IMG/VR virus record: IMGVR_UViG_3300035664_001001
Span: 1-42,056 of that record
Direction: 5' to 3' (one strand)
Source of the DNA: a virus
Length of the DNA: 42,056 nt
Position numbers and translations under genes: made by a program. Shown one piece after another: positions 28,702 through 35,960 of the stretch; positions within the stretch are counted from its first letter, which is position 1; each line of letters opens with the position of its first letter. The notes below the pieces were generated by a model. It did not search any database, was not told the origin of the DNA, and worked only from the letters and a program-made list of their open reading frames with translations.

Positions 28702-29142
28702 TTAGAGATAGTCCTTACGCTGATGGTGTTGAGGAACAATCTTTCTCAATTCAATTGAAAGCAATCCATCTTCAAAAACTACATCTTTGACTTCAGTATC
28801 GTCTGCAATTGTCCATACTCTCTTAAAACTTCTTTGGGCAAGACCTTTATGAACATATTGAGATTCGGTTTCTTTATCTTCTTTTTGACCTTCAACAAAA
28901 AGTTTACCATATTCGGTAAAAACATTAACTTCCGACTTCTTAAATCCTGCAAGTGCAATCTCTAAACGAGATTCAACATTGCTGACTTGAACAAGATTAT
29001 AAGGTGGATAGTTAGAAGTAGTTTCGTGAAGATTAAACAGACGATCAAAATATTCGTCCATTCCAATACTATTGCGAGTAATCCTATCCATCAGGGCAGG
29101 AAGATCCGCAGATGTAAACCTTGAGGTTGCAAGATTAGTCAT
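28702..29142 (-). CDS. hsp20: Hsp20 small heat-shock protein
   Basis: The 146-residue product has an N-terminal arm (MDEYFDRLFNL), an alpha-crystallin domain (about 48-135: YPPYNLVQVSNVESRLEIAL, GFKKSEVNVF, and FEDGLLSIEL) and a short tail. It is an ATP-independent holdase and a core gene of T4-like cyanophages. The ATG has AAAGGAG 9 bases upstream, which may be partly paired in a leader hairpin (29147-29165). It has its own promoter and terminator. Confidence 0.96.
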   Translation of the reverse strand: MTNLATSRFTSADLPALMDRITRNSIGMDEYFDRLFNLHETTSNYPPYNLVQVSNVESRLEIALAGFKKSEVNVFTEYGKLFVEGQKEDKETESQYVHKGLAQRSFKRVWTIADDTEVKDVVFEDGLLSIELRKIVPQHHQRKDYL

Positions 29143-29143
29143 T

Positions 29144-29208
29144 ATTGTAGCTCCTTTAAAAGCGAGTTTGTGTTTTGTGAACCCTTTCGGCGTTCACTAC
29201 TAATTATA
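29144..29208 (-). promoter_or_regulatory. hsp20 promoter and structured leader
   Basis: TATAAT (29203-29208) lies on the minus strand without a matching -35, 17 bp below the RegA terminator. The leader has a hairpin GTGAAC...GTTCAC with a GAAA loop (about 29174-29194). A weak CTCGCTTTTAAAGGAG fold pairs the ribosome-binding site with a U-rich arm. Confidence 0.55.
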
Positions 29209-29225
29209 CAATAAACATAAAAAAA

Positions 29226-29242
29226 GGGAGTGTTGAACTCCC
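29226..29242 (-). terminator. Terminator after regA
   Basis: GGGAGT/ACTCCC with a 5-nt loop is followed by seven T on the minus strand, 8 bp after the regA stop. Confidence 0.9.
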
Positions 29243-29249
29243 TACAAAA

Positions 29250-29690
29250 TCATTCGGTTTCTTCGTCCCTTTTCTTTTTAGCACCAATATTATACTTAGT
29301 TTCCAGAATCCAGTCTCCCTTGTCCTTATAGGCAAGAACTTTAATCTGGTTCAAAGGTGCAATATCTTGAATTTTATTAACATCTACAATCGTAATCAGA
29401 CCCCAATCTGCAATTAATTGAGCAATACGATTGCGACGCTGAATATCATTTACGGTTAAGTTGGCATGTTTACCATCCAGAGCAAAAAGTTCTTTAAAAT
29501 GGACAATAAAATATTTACCTTGCTTGTGAAGAATGTGGCAAGATTGATAGATTTTCTTTTCCTTTCTTGAAGCAACCCCGATACGAGTCAAAGTCTCACG
29601 AACTTTCAAAAAGTCATCAGGTTCATTCAACAAAACTTCAACCATCATATTAGGCGTCCAGTTTACAATAGGTTCTTGAACGACGCTCAT
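29250..29690 (-). CDS. regA: RegA translational repressor
   Basis: The 146-residue product aligns with T4 RegA from MVEVLLNEPDDFLKVRETLT onward (YQSCHILHKQGKYFIVHFKE, IADWGLITIV), with 13 extra N-terminal residues and a charged tail. RegA binds early mRNAs near start codons and turns translation down once replication proteins are sufficient. Its ATG overlaps the gp62 stop (ATGA). The AT-rich overlapped starts of the neighbouring replication genes are the likely targets. Confidence 0.94.
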   Translation of the reverse strand: MSVVQEPIVNWTPNMMVEVLLNEPDDFLKVRETLTRIGVASRKEKKIYQSCHILHKQGKYFIVHFKELFALDGKHANLTVNDIQRRNRIAQLIADWGLITIVDVNKIQDIAPLNQIKVLAYKDKGDWILETKYNIGAKKKRDEETE

Positions 29691-30067
29691 TGTTTTCCTC
29701 CAGTTTCAAATTTCGATTTTATAAAAGTAAGTTGTTCTTTTGAAAGAATTCTCAAAGCCTGTTTTGCCTTTTCATTACTATATCCATAATAACGTTTGAC
29801 ATAATCAAGATCTTTGATTTTATCTTGTCGGAGCCAGGGAGAAAATCTCTTCTTTTTCCTCAGACTATTTAGCAAAAAATCATATTGCATCTTCTTTGGA
29901 AGAAAATGATAGCGATTCATTTCATTCGCAAACATAATACAATCAATGTGCCCAGAAAAGCAACGATTGATGATATAAGGGGCGTATTCCTTCTCAAGTG
30001 AAGGATCTTCATCAATTAGATTCTGCTTCGTTTGATTGATCGAGTTTAACCAGTCCTTCAATTCCAT
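29687..30067 (-). CDS. 62: Clamp-loader small subunit (T4 gp62)
   Basis: The 126-residue product (MELKDWLNSINQTKQNLID...) has the gp62 pattern YIINRCFSGHIDCIMFANEMN and LPKKMQYDFLLNSLRKKKRF. With gp44 it loads the gp45 clamp. The ATG at 30067 is preferred; an upstream start would place 18 atypical residues inside the Dam gene. The gene overlaps dam by 56 bases, which is long, and regA by 4. Confidence 0.92.
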   Translation of the reverse strand: MELKDWLNSINQTKQNLIDEDPSLEKEYAPYIINRCFSGHIDCIMFANEMNRYHFLPKKMQYDFLLNSLRKKKRFSPWLRQDKIKDLDYVKRYYGYSNEKAKQALRILSKEQLTFIKSKFETGGKQ

Positions 30068-30896
30068 AATTAAAAAGCAATAGTTCTTTTCTTTGTTTTT
30101 GCTCACGCATATATTCACCAACAGAACGCATCGTATAAGTCAAATCAAACTCGGCAGCGTTCCAGTCCTTAAACCTATCTTTTACAAGTTGGTCAGAATT
30201 ATAACTAATCAACTGATCCATATTGTTAGAGTCGCAATCAGCAGCAAACTTATCGTGATCGAATCCTTTATGCATTGATCCCTTTCTCCCATAGAGATTA
30301 TCCTTAATGTCATAAGGAGGATCGAGATACATAAAAGCACCTTTGTTTCCATCCATCAGATAATCGTAGGAGTAATTAGTTATGCGCCAGTGAGCAATTA
30401 ACTTGGAATATTCGGGCAGTTTATAGATTCCTCGCAGGGAGAAATTGGAGTTACTTGCTTGCTCTGAAAAAGATGAACTTTCGGTAAGACCACTAAAAGA
30501 ACATTTATTAACAATATAGAAAGCGACAGCACGATTAAAGTTCGATTCAGACTCATTATTGATATGCTCCTTTGACTTCGTAAATAACTCTCTTGCCAAT
30601 TCTGGAGTATTGTATGCCGTTTTTAAATCCACCAATTCACTTTTTAAATCATATCCAAACATCTGGAGTTGTTGCCAGAAGTTTACAAGAGGTTCATAAA
30701 GATCATTGACCCATATATCTAGGTTGGGATATTTTTTAGTAATATAAATCGCAACGCTTCCACCACCAAGAAATGGTTCACGAAACTCATCATAATTGCG
30801 AAGGTCTGGAAAATAAGGTCCCATCTTTTCACAAGCACGGGATTTGCCACCAGGGTAGCGTAACGGAGTTTTAAGAGATTTTATATTACCACTCAT
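30012..30896 (-). CDS. dam: DNA adenine methyltransferase (Dam/D12 class)
   Basis: The 294-residue product has the D12 class N6-adenine MTase set: TPLRYPGGKSRA (substrate-binding N-terminus), EPFLGGGSVA (AdoMet motif I) and FMYLDPPYDI (catalytic DPPY, motif IV). GATC is the likely but unproven target. The ATG at 30896 overlaps the 189-aa gene by 11 bases, suggesting paired synthesis. It could protect phage DNA or act as the modification arm of an RM-like pair. Confidence 0.93.
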   Translation of the reverse strand: MSGNIKSLKTPLRYPGGKSRACEKMGPYFPDLRNYDEFREPFLGGGSVAIYITKKYPNLDIWVNDLYEPLVNFWQQLQMFGYDLKSELVDLKTAYNTPELARELFTKSKEHINNESESNFNRAVAFYIVNKCSFSGLTESSSFSEQASNSNFSLRGIYKLPEYSKLIAHWRITNYSYDYLMDGNKGAFMYLDPPYDIKDNLYGRKGSMHKGFDHDKFAADCDSNNMDQLISYNSDQLVKDRFKDWNAAEFDLTYTMRSVGEYMREQKQRKELLLFNYGIEGLVKLDQSNEAESN

Positions 30897-31455
30897 CAGA
30901 TTCATCCCCCCATTTGTAAAGTTCATCGACAATTTCATAATAAAGTTCTCGTACTTGCTTTTTAGGTGCGAGAGAAACATTTTTAGCAATATATTCAACA
31001 TCCCTCTTATCAACAACAATTTTCAGTCCAGATTTTTTAAGATTTTTTTTAGGATTAAAATTTTTAAGAGCATTTTCAAAAGATACAATTCCAAAATGAC
31101 GTTGAGTTTGATCGATCAAAATCATTTCATCAAACTTTTGTTCTGGAAAATAATTGTTTACATTCCCTTGAAAGTTTTTAAGAGTAATTTCTTTGGTATT
31201 AAAAGTTCGGTCAGTTTGAAATAACCCATCAAGACCTTTTGCTTCTAGTCGCCAAACTTCTTCATTTACTTTAGTAGTAAAATCATGCCCCAAAGAATCA
31301 TTTAATCCAACATATACTAAGTTTTTGCTGGTTTTTTCAATTGCCTTTTCAATAAACAGTGCTCGACTAAATTTTTGTCCACCAAATCGTAGACGGCGAG
31401 TGTATTCAACTACACCCATTACCATTTCAAAATCAAATTTAATTTTAGTTTTCAT
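30886..31455 (-). CDS. Hypothetical protein, candidate PD-(D/E)xK nuclease (189 aa)
   Basis: No firm family. A candidate nuclease core is visible: Asp58 (GHDFTTKVN), then VWRLEAKG with Glu71-x-Lys73, and KFDEMILIDQTQRHFGIVSF forming two further predicted strands. This beta-D...ExK-beta order is that of many restriction endonucleases. The gene precedes dam with an 11-base overlap, the classic RM arrangement. It could equally be an unrelated replication accessory protein, as it sits between gp44 and gp62. Confidence 0.72.
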   Translation of the reverse strand: MKTKIKFDFEMVMGVVEYTRRLRFGGQKFSRALFIEKAIEKTSKNLVYVGLNDSLGHDFTTKVNEEVWRLEAKGLDGLFQTDRTFNTKEITLKNFQGNVNNYFPEQKFDEMILIDQTQRHFGIVSFENALKNFNPKKNLKKSGLKIVVDKRDVEYIAKNVSLAPKKQVRELYYEIVDELYKWGDESDEW

Positions 31456-31651
31456 AATCTTTAGGATGATACTTCAAATATTCTCTAAAAGTCAGTTTCA
31501 TTTCTTTCTGCGTCATACCACAATGCTTTGCAGCAGCAGGAAGATTTAATGTAGCACGAAACAAACCTTCATTTGCTTCTTTTACATTTTGAGGATTTGT
31601 TTTTACTGGCACATCATAAAGAGATGCCTTATTGATTTTATAAAGACTCAT
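31445..31651 (-). CDS. Small HTH-like protein after gp44 (68 aa)
   Basis: The product MSLYKINKASLYDVPVKTNP... has a C-terminal helix-turn-helix-like stretch (LPAAAKHCGMTQKEMKLTFR), suggesting DNA binding. Its ATG overlaps the gp44 stop (ATGA), which decides the start over a GTG two codons upstream. It overlaps the 189-aa gene by 11 bases. I recall small proteins in this position in other cyanophages; function unknown. Confidence 0.8.
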   Translation of the reverse strand: MSLYKINKASLYDVPVKTNPQNVKEANEGLFRATLNLPAAAKHCGMTQKEMKLTFREYLKYHPKDYEN

Positions 31652-32592
31652 CTCCACTCACACTCACACATTATTTCAGTCAATGCTGCCAGAAGATTAA
31701 TCTCTTGATCAGCAACAAAACTACTTTGATAAAGATACTTTGCAATTACAAGAACTGCAGCAGGGATTGTCTGTGGAGTCAGATGATTATAACAAGAATC
31801 ATATACCCTACGGAGAATCAAGTTAGCATCATTATCTAAATTAGAAACAACCCACTTTCGAACTTCTGTAAAGTTCTTCTCTTTAAGATATTTGATCAAC
31901 TCATCTACAGAGATGTCTGAGAAAGATGCAAGAATGCCTGAGTCAATTTTGCCCCCCACCGCATATCTTTGGCACTCGTTAAGGACTCTCCTGAAGTCGG
32001 GGAAATGTTTAGAGATGATTTCAACAAGGACTTTTTGATCATATTCGATGCGTTCCTCATCCAAGATGTTCTGTAAACGCTTGAAAAAGGATCCCGCCAA
32101 CTTGGTTTTTTCTTTCCCTTTGATTGTGAAGTCAATGACTGCACATCGGGAATGGAGTGGTTCAATGATTTTGTTTTTGTAATTGCAGGTAAAGATGAAT
32201 CTACAGTTGTTATAAAATGTCTCAATATTCGCCCGTAGAAGGAGTTGAACGTCGTTGCCCGTGTTATCTGCCTCATCGATGATGATGACTTTGTGTTTAG
32301 AAGATTCCGTAAGTGATACGGTCGAAGCAAAGTTCTTTGCTTGGTTCCGCACAGTATCCAAGAAACGTCCTTCGTCGGATCCGTTGATGACATAAAAATC
32401 TGCTCCTAACTCATTACACAACGCTTTTGCAATAGTTGTCTTACCAATACCGGGAGGTCCTGCAAGAAGAAGATTTGGAATCTCTCCTTTTGCAACAAAC
32501 TCCTTAAATGTCTTTTTAGTATCATCAGGAAGAATACAGTCGTCAATAGTTTTTGGGCGATATCGCTCCACCCAGATAAAATCACTGCTCAT
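31648..32592 (-). CDS. 44: Clamp-loader AAA+ ATPase (T4 gp44)
   Basis: The 314-residue product has Walker A AGPPGIGKTT (44-53), Walker B KVIIIDEADN, sensor 1 FIFTCNYKNK and the trans-acting arginine motif HSRC. It forms the gp44(4)-gp62 loader that opens and places gp45 on primer ends. Length matches T4 gp44. It lies 3 bp after the 40-aa gene. Confidence 0.96.
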   Translation of the reverse strand: MSSDFIWVERYRPKTIDDCILPDDTKKTFKEFVAKGEIPNLLLAGPPGIGKTTIAKALCNELGADFYVINGSDEGRFLDTVRNQAKNFASTVSLTESSKHKVIIIDEADNTGNDVQLLLRANIETFYNNCRFIFTCNYKNKIIEPLHSRCAVIDFTIKGKEKTKLAGSFFKRLQNILDEERIEYDQKVLVEIISKHFPDFRRVLNECQRYAVGGKIDSGILASFSDISVDELIKYLKEKNFTEVRKWVVSNLDNDANLILRRVYDSCYNHLTPQTIPAAVLVIAKYLYQSSFVADQEINLLAALTEIMCECEWR

Positions 32593-32595
32593 AAT

Positions 32596-32718
32596 TTAAA
32601 TCCAATCAGGTTTTTTCAAATAAGAACTTGGGACAATTTCCCACCATTCTTTCCCATCAAAAATATACAACTTGCGCGTATCTTTGTCTAGGAAAACATC
32701 ACCTTTTTCATAGTTCAT
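32596..32718 (-). CDS. Small protein upstream of gp44 (40 aa)
   Basis: The product begins MNYEKGDVFLDKDTRKLYIF and ends YLKKPDWI. It is a beta-type peptide with GxVxxD...YIFDGKEWWE. Its ATG overlaps the preceding stop (ATGA), and the stop is 3 bp from gp44. No function is known. Confidence 0.75.
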   Translation of the reverse strand: MNYEKGDVFLDKDTRKLYIFDGKEWWEIVPSSYLKKPDWI

Positions 32719-33224
32719 ACCCATTCAGGTTTGCGTTCTGGCATACGAAGGTAATTGTCTTTTACCCAAGTTTTAGAAGCAATATACCTTTTATATGCCT
32801 CAAATGTATCTATTGAAGTATCATATTTAAGTTCATCCGGCATCGCTCTTGCAAATGGGGTTACATTAGTCAATTTTCCTTTTGGAAACAAATAGTATGC
32901 CTCTAAAAGAGTATTATAGCACGAATGTGCTTTGCCATACCGCAGTTGAAACTCATCACAAAGATTCATTCCATGTTTAATTAACCAGTAAGCATTATCA
33001 ATAGATTTTGCTGCCCACTGGGTGCAAGGATGGTTACGAAAAGCACCTTTTTCAGTAGCATAAGGATTTCCATCCTTTTTATGAAGTTGCCCATAATTAT
33101 GATACCACTTTGATGCCACAATAGAAAGCATTTGGCAGCATTCAAGGGGCATCTTTGTTATATGGCGGTCAGGAAGTGTAATAGCACTTTCTGCAGGAAA
33201 TTGATGCGTAACAAAAATATTCAT
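32715..33224 (-). CDS. Conserved cyanophage protein, pyrimidine-dimer-glycosylase-like pattern (169 aa)
   Basis: Features are DRHITKMPLECCQMLSI, FRNHPCTQWAAKSIDNAYWL, and TPFARAMPDELK with EAYKRYIASK. The RNHP...W and MPDE...AYRxYY elements resemble a family annotated as pyrimidine-dimer DNA glycosylases, so a repair role is plausible in a phage of sunlit water. This is a weak match by eye. The ATG at 33224 overlaps the upstream stop (TGATG), which decides the start. Confidence 0.75.
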   Translation of the reverse strand: MNIFVTHQFPAESAITLPDRHITKMPLECCQMLSIVASKWYHNYGQLHKKDGNPYATEKGAFRNHPCTQWAAKSIDNAYWLIKHGMNLCDEFQLRYGKAHSCYNTLLEAYYLFPKGKLTNVTPFARAMPDELKYDTSIDTFEAYKRYIASKTWVKDNYLRMPERKPEWV

Positions 33225-33652
33225 CAGAAACAATACTTTTGAATAACATACTTTACTTTTTCAGGTTTATCTTCCATCCAGAATGCTTCCCTGTCAATAT
33301 TTTTCAAGTTTCTATCAAAAGCAATAACTTTTTTCAAATCTGCCTCTTTTTGATAGTTTAAATACATGCTCGAAGAATTAATTCCGAAAGGAGTCAAATA
33401 TCTAAAGTTGGTCCTACAAGATTGAGCAACATGAACAGATTCGTGCAACAAAGTTTCATTTACATTTTTTTCAATACTTGGATAACTTTTAATTTTATCA
33501 GTGCATATTGAAAGTGTTTTTTGGGAAGCGTTATAAAACCCAAAGACATCGTATTTTCGACAAATAGAAGAATTTTCAACTACTCGAACTTTTTTAGATA
33601 TCATTTTATAGACATCCATTTGTTGAGTAGAAAGATAAAAAAGAAATTCCAT
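33224..33652 (-). CDS. Second HExxH metallopeptidase-like protein (142 aa)
   Basis: ETLLHESVHVAQSCR (about residues 65-79) gives an HExxH zinc site, followed by EADLKKVIAFD and REAFWMEDKPEK, which could hold the third ligand. It is short, has six cysteines and shows no signal peptide. It is coupled on both sides by TGATG overlaps (with gp45 and the 169-aa gene), so it is made with the replisome. The substrate is unknown. Confidence 0.78.
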   Translation of the reverse strand: MEFLFYLSTQQMDVYKMISKKVRVVENSSICRKYDVFGFYNASQKTLSICTDKIKSYPSIEKNVNETLLHESVHVAQSCRTNFRYLTPFGINSSSMYLNYQKEADLKKVIAFDRNLKNIDREAFWMEDKPEKVKYVIQKYCF

Positions 33653-34317
33653 CACTCAAAAGTAGAATCAGGTTCTAGAGCAATATAATACGTCAGATTA
33701 TACTTACTATTCTTAAACTGTGACAAAAGTTTAGAAGACACCACAACATCATAGGGACCGGGAATGATCTTGATGTTTTCAACTTTGAAGTTGAATGTAA
33801 ATTCTTTATCGGTTTCACCAACAACGATAGAATATTCGTTAGAAGTATCATTCTTCTTATCACGAACCACAAGGCGAATTACACCCGCTTCACCAACTGC
33901 AGAAAGATCGGGAAGTTGATAAACTGCTGCTGCCTTGAGGAGTTTCTCCAAAGTCACACTCTCAAGTTGAAAACAAACATCTTTGGAAGGAAGTTGAATC
34001 TCTTTATCGGGAGGTGAGATAATTACATTTGGATCGGCATAGAAATACTTAACCCTACGCTTACCTTCACGAATCATAATGTGAGAATTTTCGCCAAAGT
34101 CAAGGTCAGGGTCTTGATGAAGTCCCAGTCCATTCAAAAACTGGTTTAGATCATAAATTGCAAACTCACGGGGAAACTCTTCTGTAATATCTGCTTCAGC
34201 AAGAATGTTTTTTGCTACAGAAATTGTGCGGAGTTTATTTCCTTGCTTAACAAGAATAGAGTTATTAATACCAGCAAAGTTTTTAAGAACAGTCAGAGTG
34301 TTATCAGAAAGTTTCAT
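33652..34317 (-). CDS. 45: Sliding clamp (T4 gp45)
   Basis: The 221-residue product starts MKLSDNTLTVLKNFAGINNS as in T4 gp45, with AIYDLNQFL and YADPNVIISPP. It forms a trimeric ring that holds gp43 on DNA and, in T4, also activates late transcription with gp33/gp55. That matters here because late TATAAATA promoters are abundant. It overlaps the upstream gene by 4 bases (ATGA). Confidence 0.95.
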   Translation of the reverse strand: MKLSDNTLTVLKNFAGINNSILVKQGNKLRTISVAKNILAEADITEEFPREFAIYDLNQFLNGLGLHQDPDLDFGENSHIMIREGKRRVKYFYADPNVIISPPDKEIQLPSKDVCFQLESVTLEKLLKAAAVYQLPDLSAVGEAGVIRLVVRDKKNDTSNEYSIVVGETDKEFTFNFKVENIKIIPGPYDVVVSSKLLSQFKNSKYNLTYYIALEPDSTFE

Positions 34318-34715
34318 TTTTGTTCAACAAGATTCAGATGATTGATCAGAAGAATAGTATAGTGCAAAACTTTGAAGAGATCTGCACGAGGAGTGCCTTT
34401 CGTATCGTAACGATCAATATACTTGGTTACATTACCTGCACAAAATCCCTCACGACGATTGTGTTTGATTTTATCAAGTGTCTGTTCCGTTCCACCACCA
34501 GTTCGATCGACATAATGCTGACTATAAGTTCCAGCAATATATTGTTCAAGTTGTTTCAGGATTTGGTCTTCATTGTATTTCCAAAAATGATTCGCGTTGT
34601 CGTTCATAGTCAATGATTTTTTTGTAAGGTCCAAATATCCACTATGTTCATTCATAGTGAGTGTAAATTCATTTGTAGAATAAGGATGTTCATCCATAAT
34701 AAAGGGGAAGGTCAT
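34314..34715 (-). CDS. DUF3310-like protein, first gene of the gp45 unit (133 aa)
   Basis: The C-terminal half has DKIKHNRREGFCAGNVTKYI DRYDTKG...DLFKVLHYTI, matching the DUF3310 helical pattern found in phage nucleotide-kinase-like proteins. The start is ambiguous: the ATG at 34715 lies in the loop of a nine-pair hairpin, and another ATG at 34697 (MDEHPYSTNEF) lies just after it. Promoter 34732-34760 drives this unit (this gene, gp45, HExxH, 169-aa gene, 40-aa gene, gp44). Confidence 0.82.
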   Translation of the reverse strand: MTFPFIMDEHPYSTNEFTLTMNEHSGYLDLTKKSLTMNDNANHFWKYNEDQILKQLEQYIAGTYSQHYVDRTGGGTEQTLDKIKHNRREGFCAGNVTKYIDRYDTKGTPRADLFKVLHYTILLINHLNLVEQK

Positions 34716-34730
34716 AGTTTTACCTTCCCC
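34704..34730 (-). terminator. Hairpin around a start codon: terminator or translation switch
   Basis: On the minus strand GGGGAAGGT-AAAACTATG-ACCTTCCCC is a perfect nine-pair stem followed by TTTATT. The loop contains the ATG of the DUF3310 gene and the 5' arm contains its ribosome-binding site. It ends transcripts coming from the CobS-like gene or hides the start. Confidence 0.8.
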
Positions 34731-34731
34731 A

Positions 34732-34760
34732 ATTATATCAGAACGGAGCAGGTTGGTCAA
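34732..34760 (-). promoter_or_regulatory. Strong sigma70 promoter of the gp45-gp44 unit
   Basis: TTGACC (34755-34760), 17 bp and a perfect TATAAT (34732-34737) lie on the minus strand, within the end of the CobS-like gene. The predicted start lies inside the 5' arm of hairpin 34704-34730. Confidence 0.85.
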
Positions 34761-35871
34761 GGTCATAAGTTACGTGCTCACCGCCTTCAGAAGGCATTTT
34801 GAAATCAGCATCCACCTTGTCATAAAGTTCCAGGAAAGATTGCTTGGTCTCATCGTCAAAGCGATTCACACACACTTGAATTGCCTTTGCCTTATCACTG
34901 AAGATGCTGTAGGCACGGATGATGTGAACCAGACGGCGGGTGCTAATGATTTCCTCAATACCACCATCGTAGAAGGTCTTGCGGATGATGTCTGCCCAAT
35001 CAACCAGACGCTTACAAAAGTCGCGGTCTTCCACACCAAGATCCAGAGCGATGCCTTCCAGAATGCGCTGTTCGGTTGCAGGAGCAGGATACGCTTGCTC
35101 AAAGGTCACAGGGAAACGCTCAAGGAATGCTTCATTAAGCACGTTGGTGCCGATAAAGCGACCGTCATCAGAACCCTTACCTTTGGTGTTTGCAGTGGCA
35201 ACAACGTTGAATCCAGCGGCAGGTTTCACAAACCGACCAATTTTTTTCAGGAAAACACCTTTGCCTTCCAAAACGGATTGGAGACACAGAATCTTGTTGG
35301 AAGCAAGGTCAATTTCATCCAGAAGAAGAATTGCACCACGCTCCAGTGCCTCAATCACAGGGCCATTGTGCCAGGCAGTTTCACCATTCACAAGACGGAA
35401 ACCGCCAATCAGGTCATCCTCATCAGTTTCAATGGTAATATTGACACGAATCAATTCACGCTTAAGTTGAGCACACGCTTGCTCCACAGAGAACGTTTTA
35501 CCATTACCCGAAAGACCCGTAATGAACGTAGGATAAAAGAGACGGGACTGAATAATTTTTTTAATATCGTTAAAGTTACCAAACTTGACGAAGGTATCAT
35601 CTTTATCAGGAATAAGGTTTTGTTCAGCAGCAGGAAGCACAGCAGGAGCACTGAAAGAACGCTCAATCTCTTCAACACGTTCTTGAGTCACTTCCAGATT
35701 CCAACGACCACGAGCAGTCTTATAACTCTCAAGACGACGACTAACAGTCTGATAGTTAAGACCACGAGAGGCACAAAAACCTTTCAGGTCTCCAGAAGTA
35801 ATTTCAGAACCATACAGTTCTTGAATAGACTCAATCAGTTGGGCGTCGTTCACAGAAGACTTGCGAGACAT
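34738..35871 (-). CDS. cobS: CobS-like MoxR-type AAA+ ATPase
   Basis: The 377-residue product has an N-terminal HTH-like domain (about 8-50, SDLKGFCASRGLNYQTVSRR region) and a AAA+ core: Walker A GLSGNGKT (119-126), Walker B AILLLDEIDLAS, sensor 1 NVVATANTKG and arginine finger LNEAFLERFP. CobS is an ATPase of the aerobic cobaltochelatase and a core gene of T4-like cyanophages. It pairs with the upstream VWA gene, as MoxR ATPases pair with VWA proteins, so a protein-remodelling role is an alternative to cobalamin synthesis. The promoter is at 35904-35932. Confidence 0.92.
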   Translation of the reverse strand: MSRKSSVNDAQLIESIQELYGSEITSGDLKGFCASRGLNYQTVSRRLESYKTARGRWNLEVTQERVEEIERSFSAPAVLPAAEQNLIPDKDDTFVKFGNFNDIKKIIQSRLFYPTFITGLSGNGKTFSVEQACAQLKRELIRVNITIETDEDDLIGGFRLVNGETAWHNGPVIEALERGAILLLDEIDLASNKILCLQSVLEGKGVFLKKIGRFVKPAAGFNVVATANTKGKGSDDGRFIGTNVLNEAFLERFPVTFEQAYPAPATEQRILEGIALDLGVEDRDFCKRLVDWADIIRKTFYDGGIEEIISTRRLVHIIRAYSIFSDKAKAIQVCVNRFDDETKQSFLELYDKVDADFKMPSEGGEHVTYDLDQPAPF

Positions 35872-35903
35872 AATGTAGTTAGGTGTTTTGTTTGAACTCT
35901 CAT

Positions 35904-35932
35904 ATTATACACACAAAAAAGGGGCAGGTAAG
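35904..35932 (-). promoter_or_regulatory. Promoter of the CobS-like gene
   Basis: CTTACC (35927-35932, weak), 17 bp and a perfect TATAAT (35904-35909) lie on the minus strand. The -35 is in the loop of the terminator 35921-35938. Confidence 0.6.
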
Positions 35933-35938
35933 TGCCCC
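35921..35938 (-). terminator. Terminator of the CobT-like gene
   Basis: GGGGCA/TGCCCC is followed by TTTTTT on the minus strand. Confidence 0.88.
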
Positions 35939-35960
35939 CTGTGACGGTTTGGAAAGTGGT

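Noticed and set aside
30897-31019. 41 extra N-terminal codons for the Dam methylase
   Set aside because: They overlap the 189-aa gene, look like translated antiphase sequence, and the family start (SLKTPLRYPGGKS) fits the ATG at 30896.
34753-35895. Long plus-strand frame of 380 codons
   Set aside because: It is the antisense of the CobS-like ATPase, has no recognisable motif, no ribosome-binding site and a composition typical of a mirror frame.
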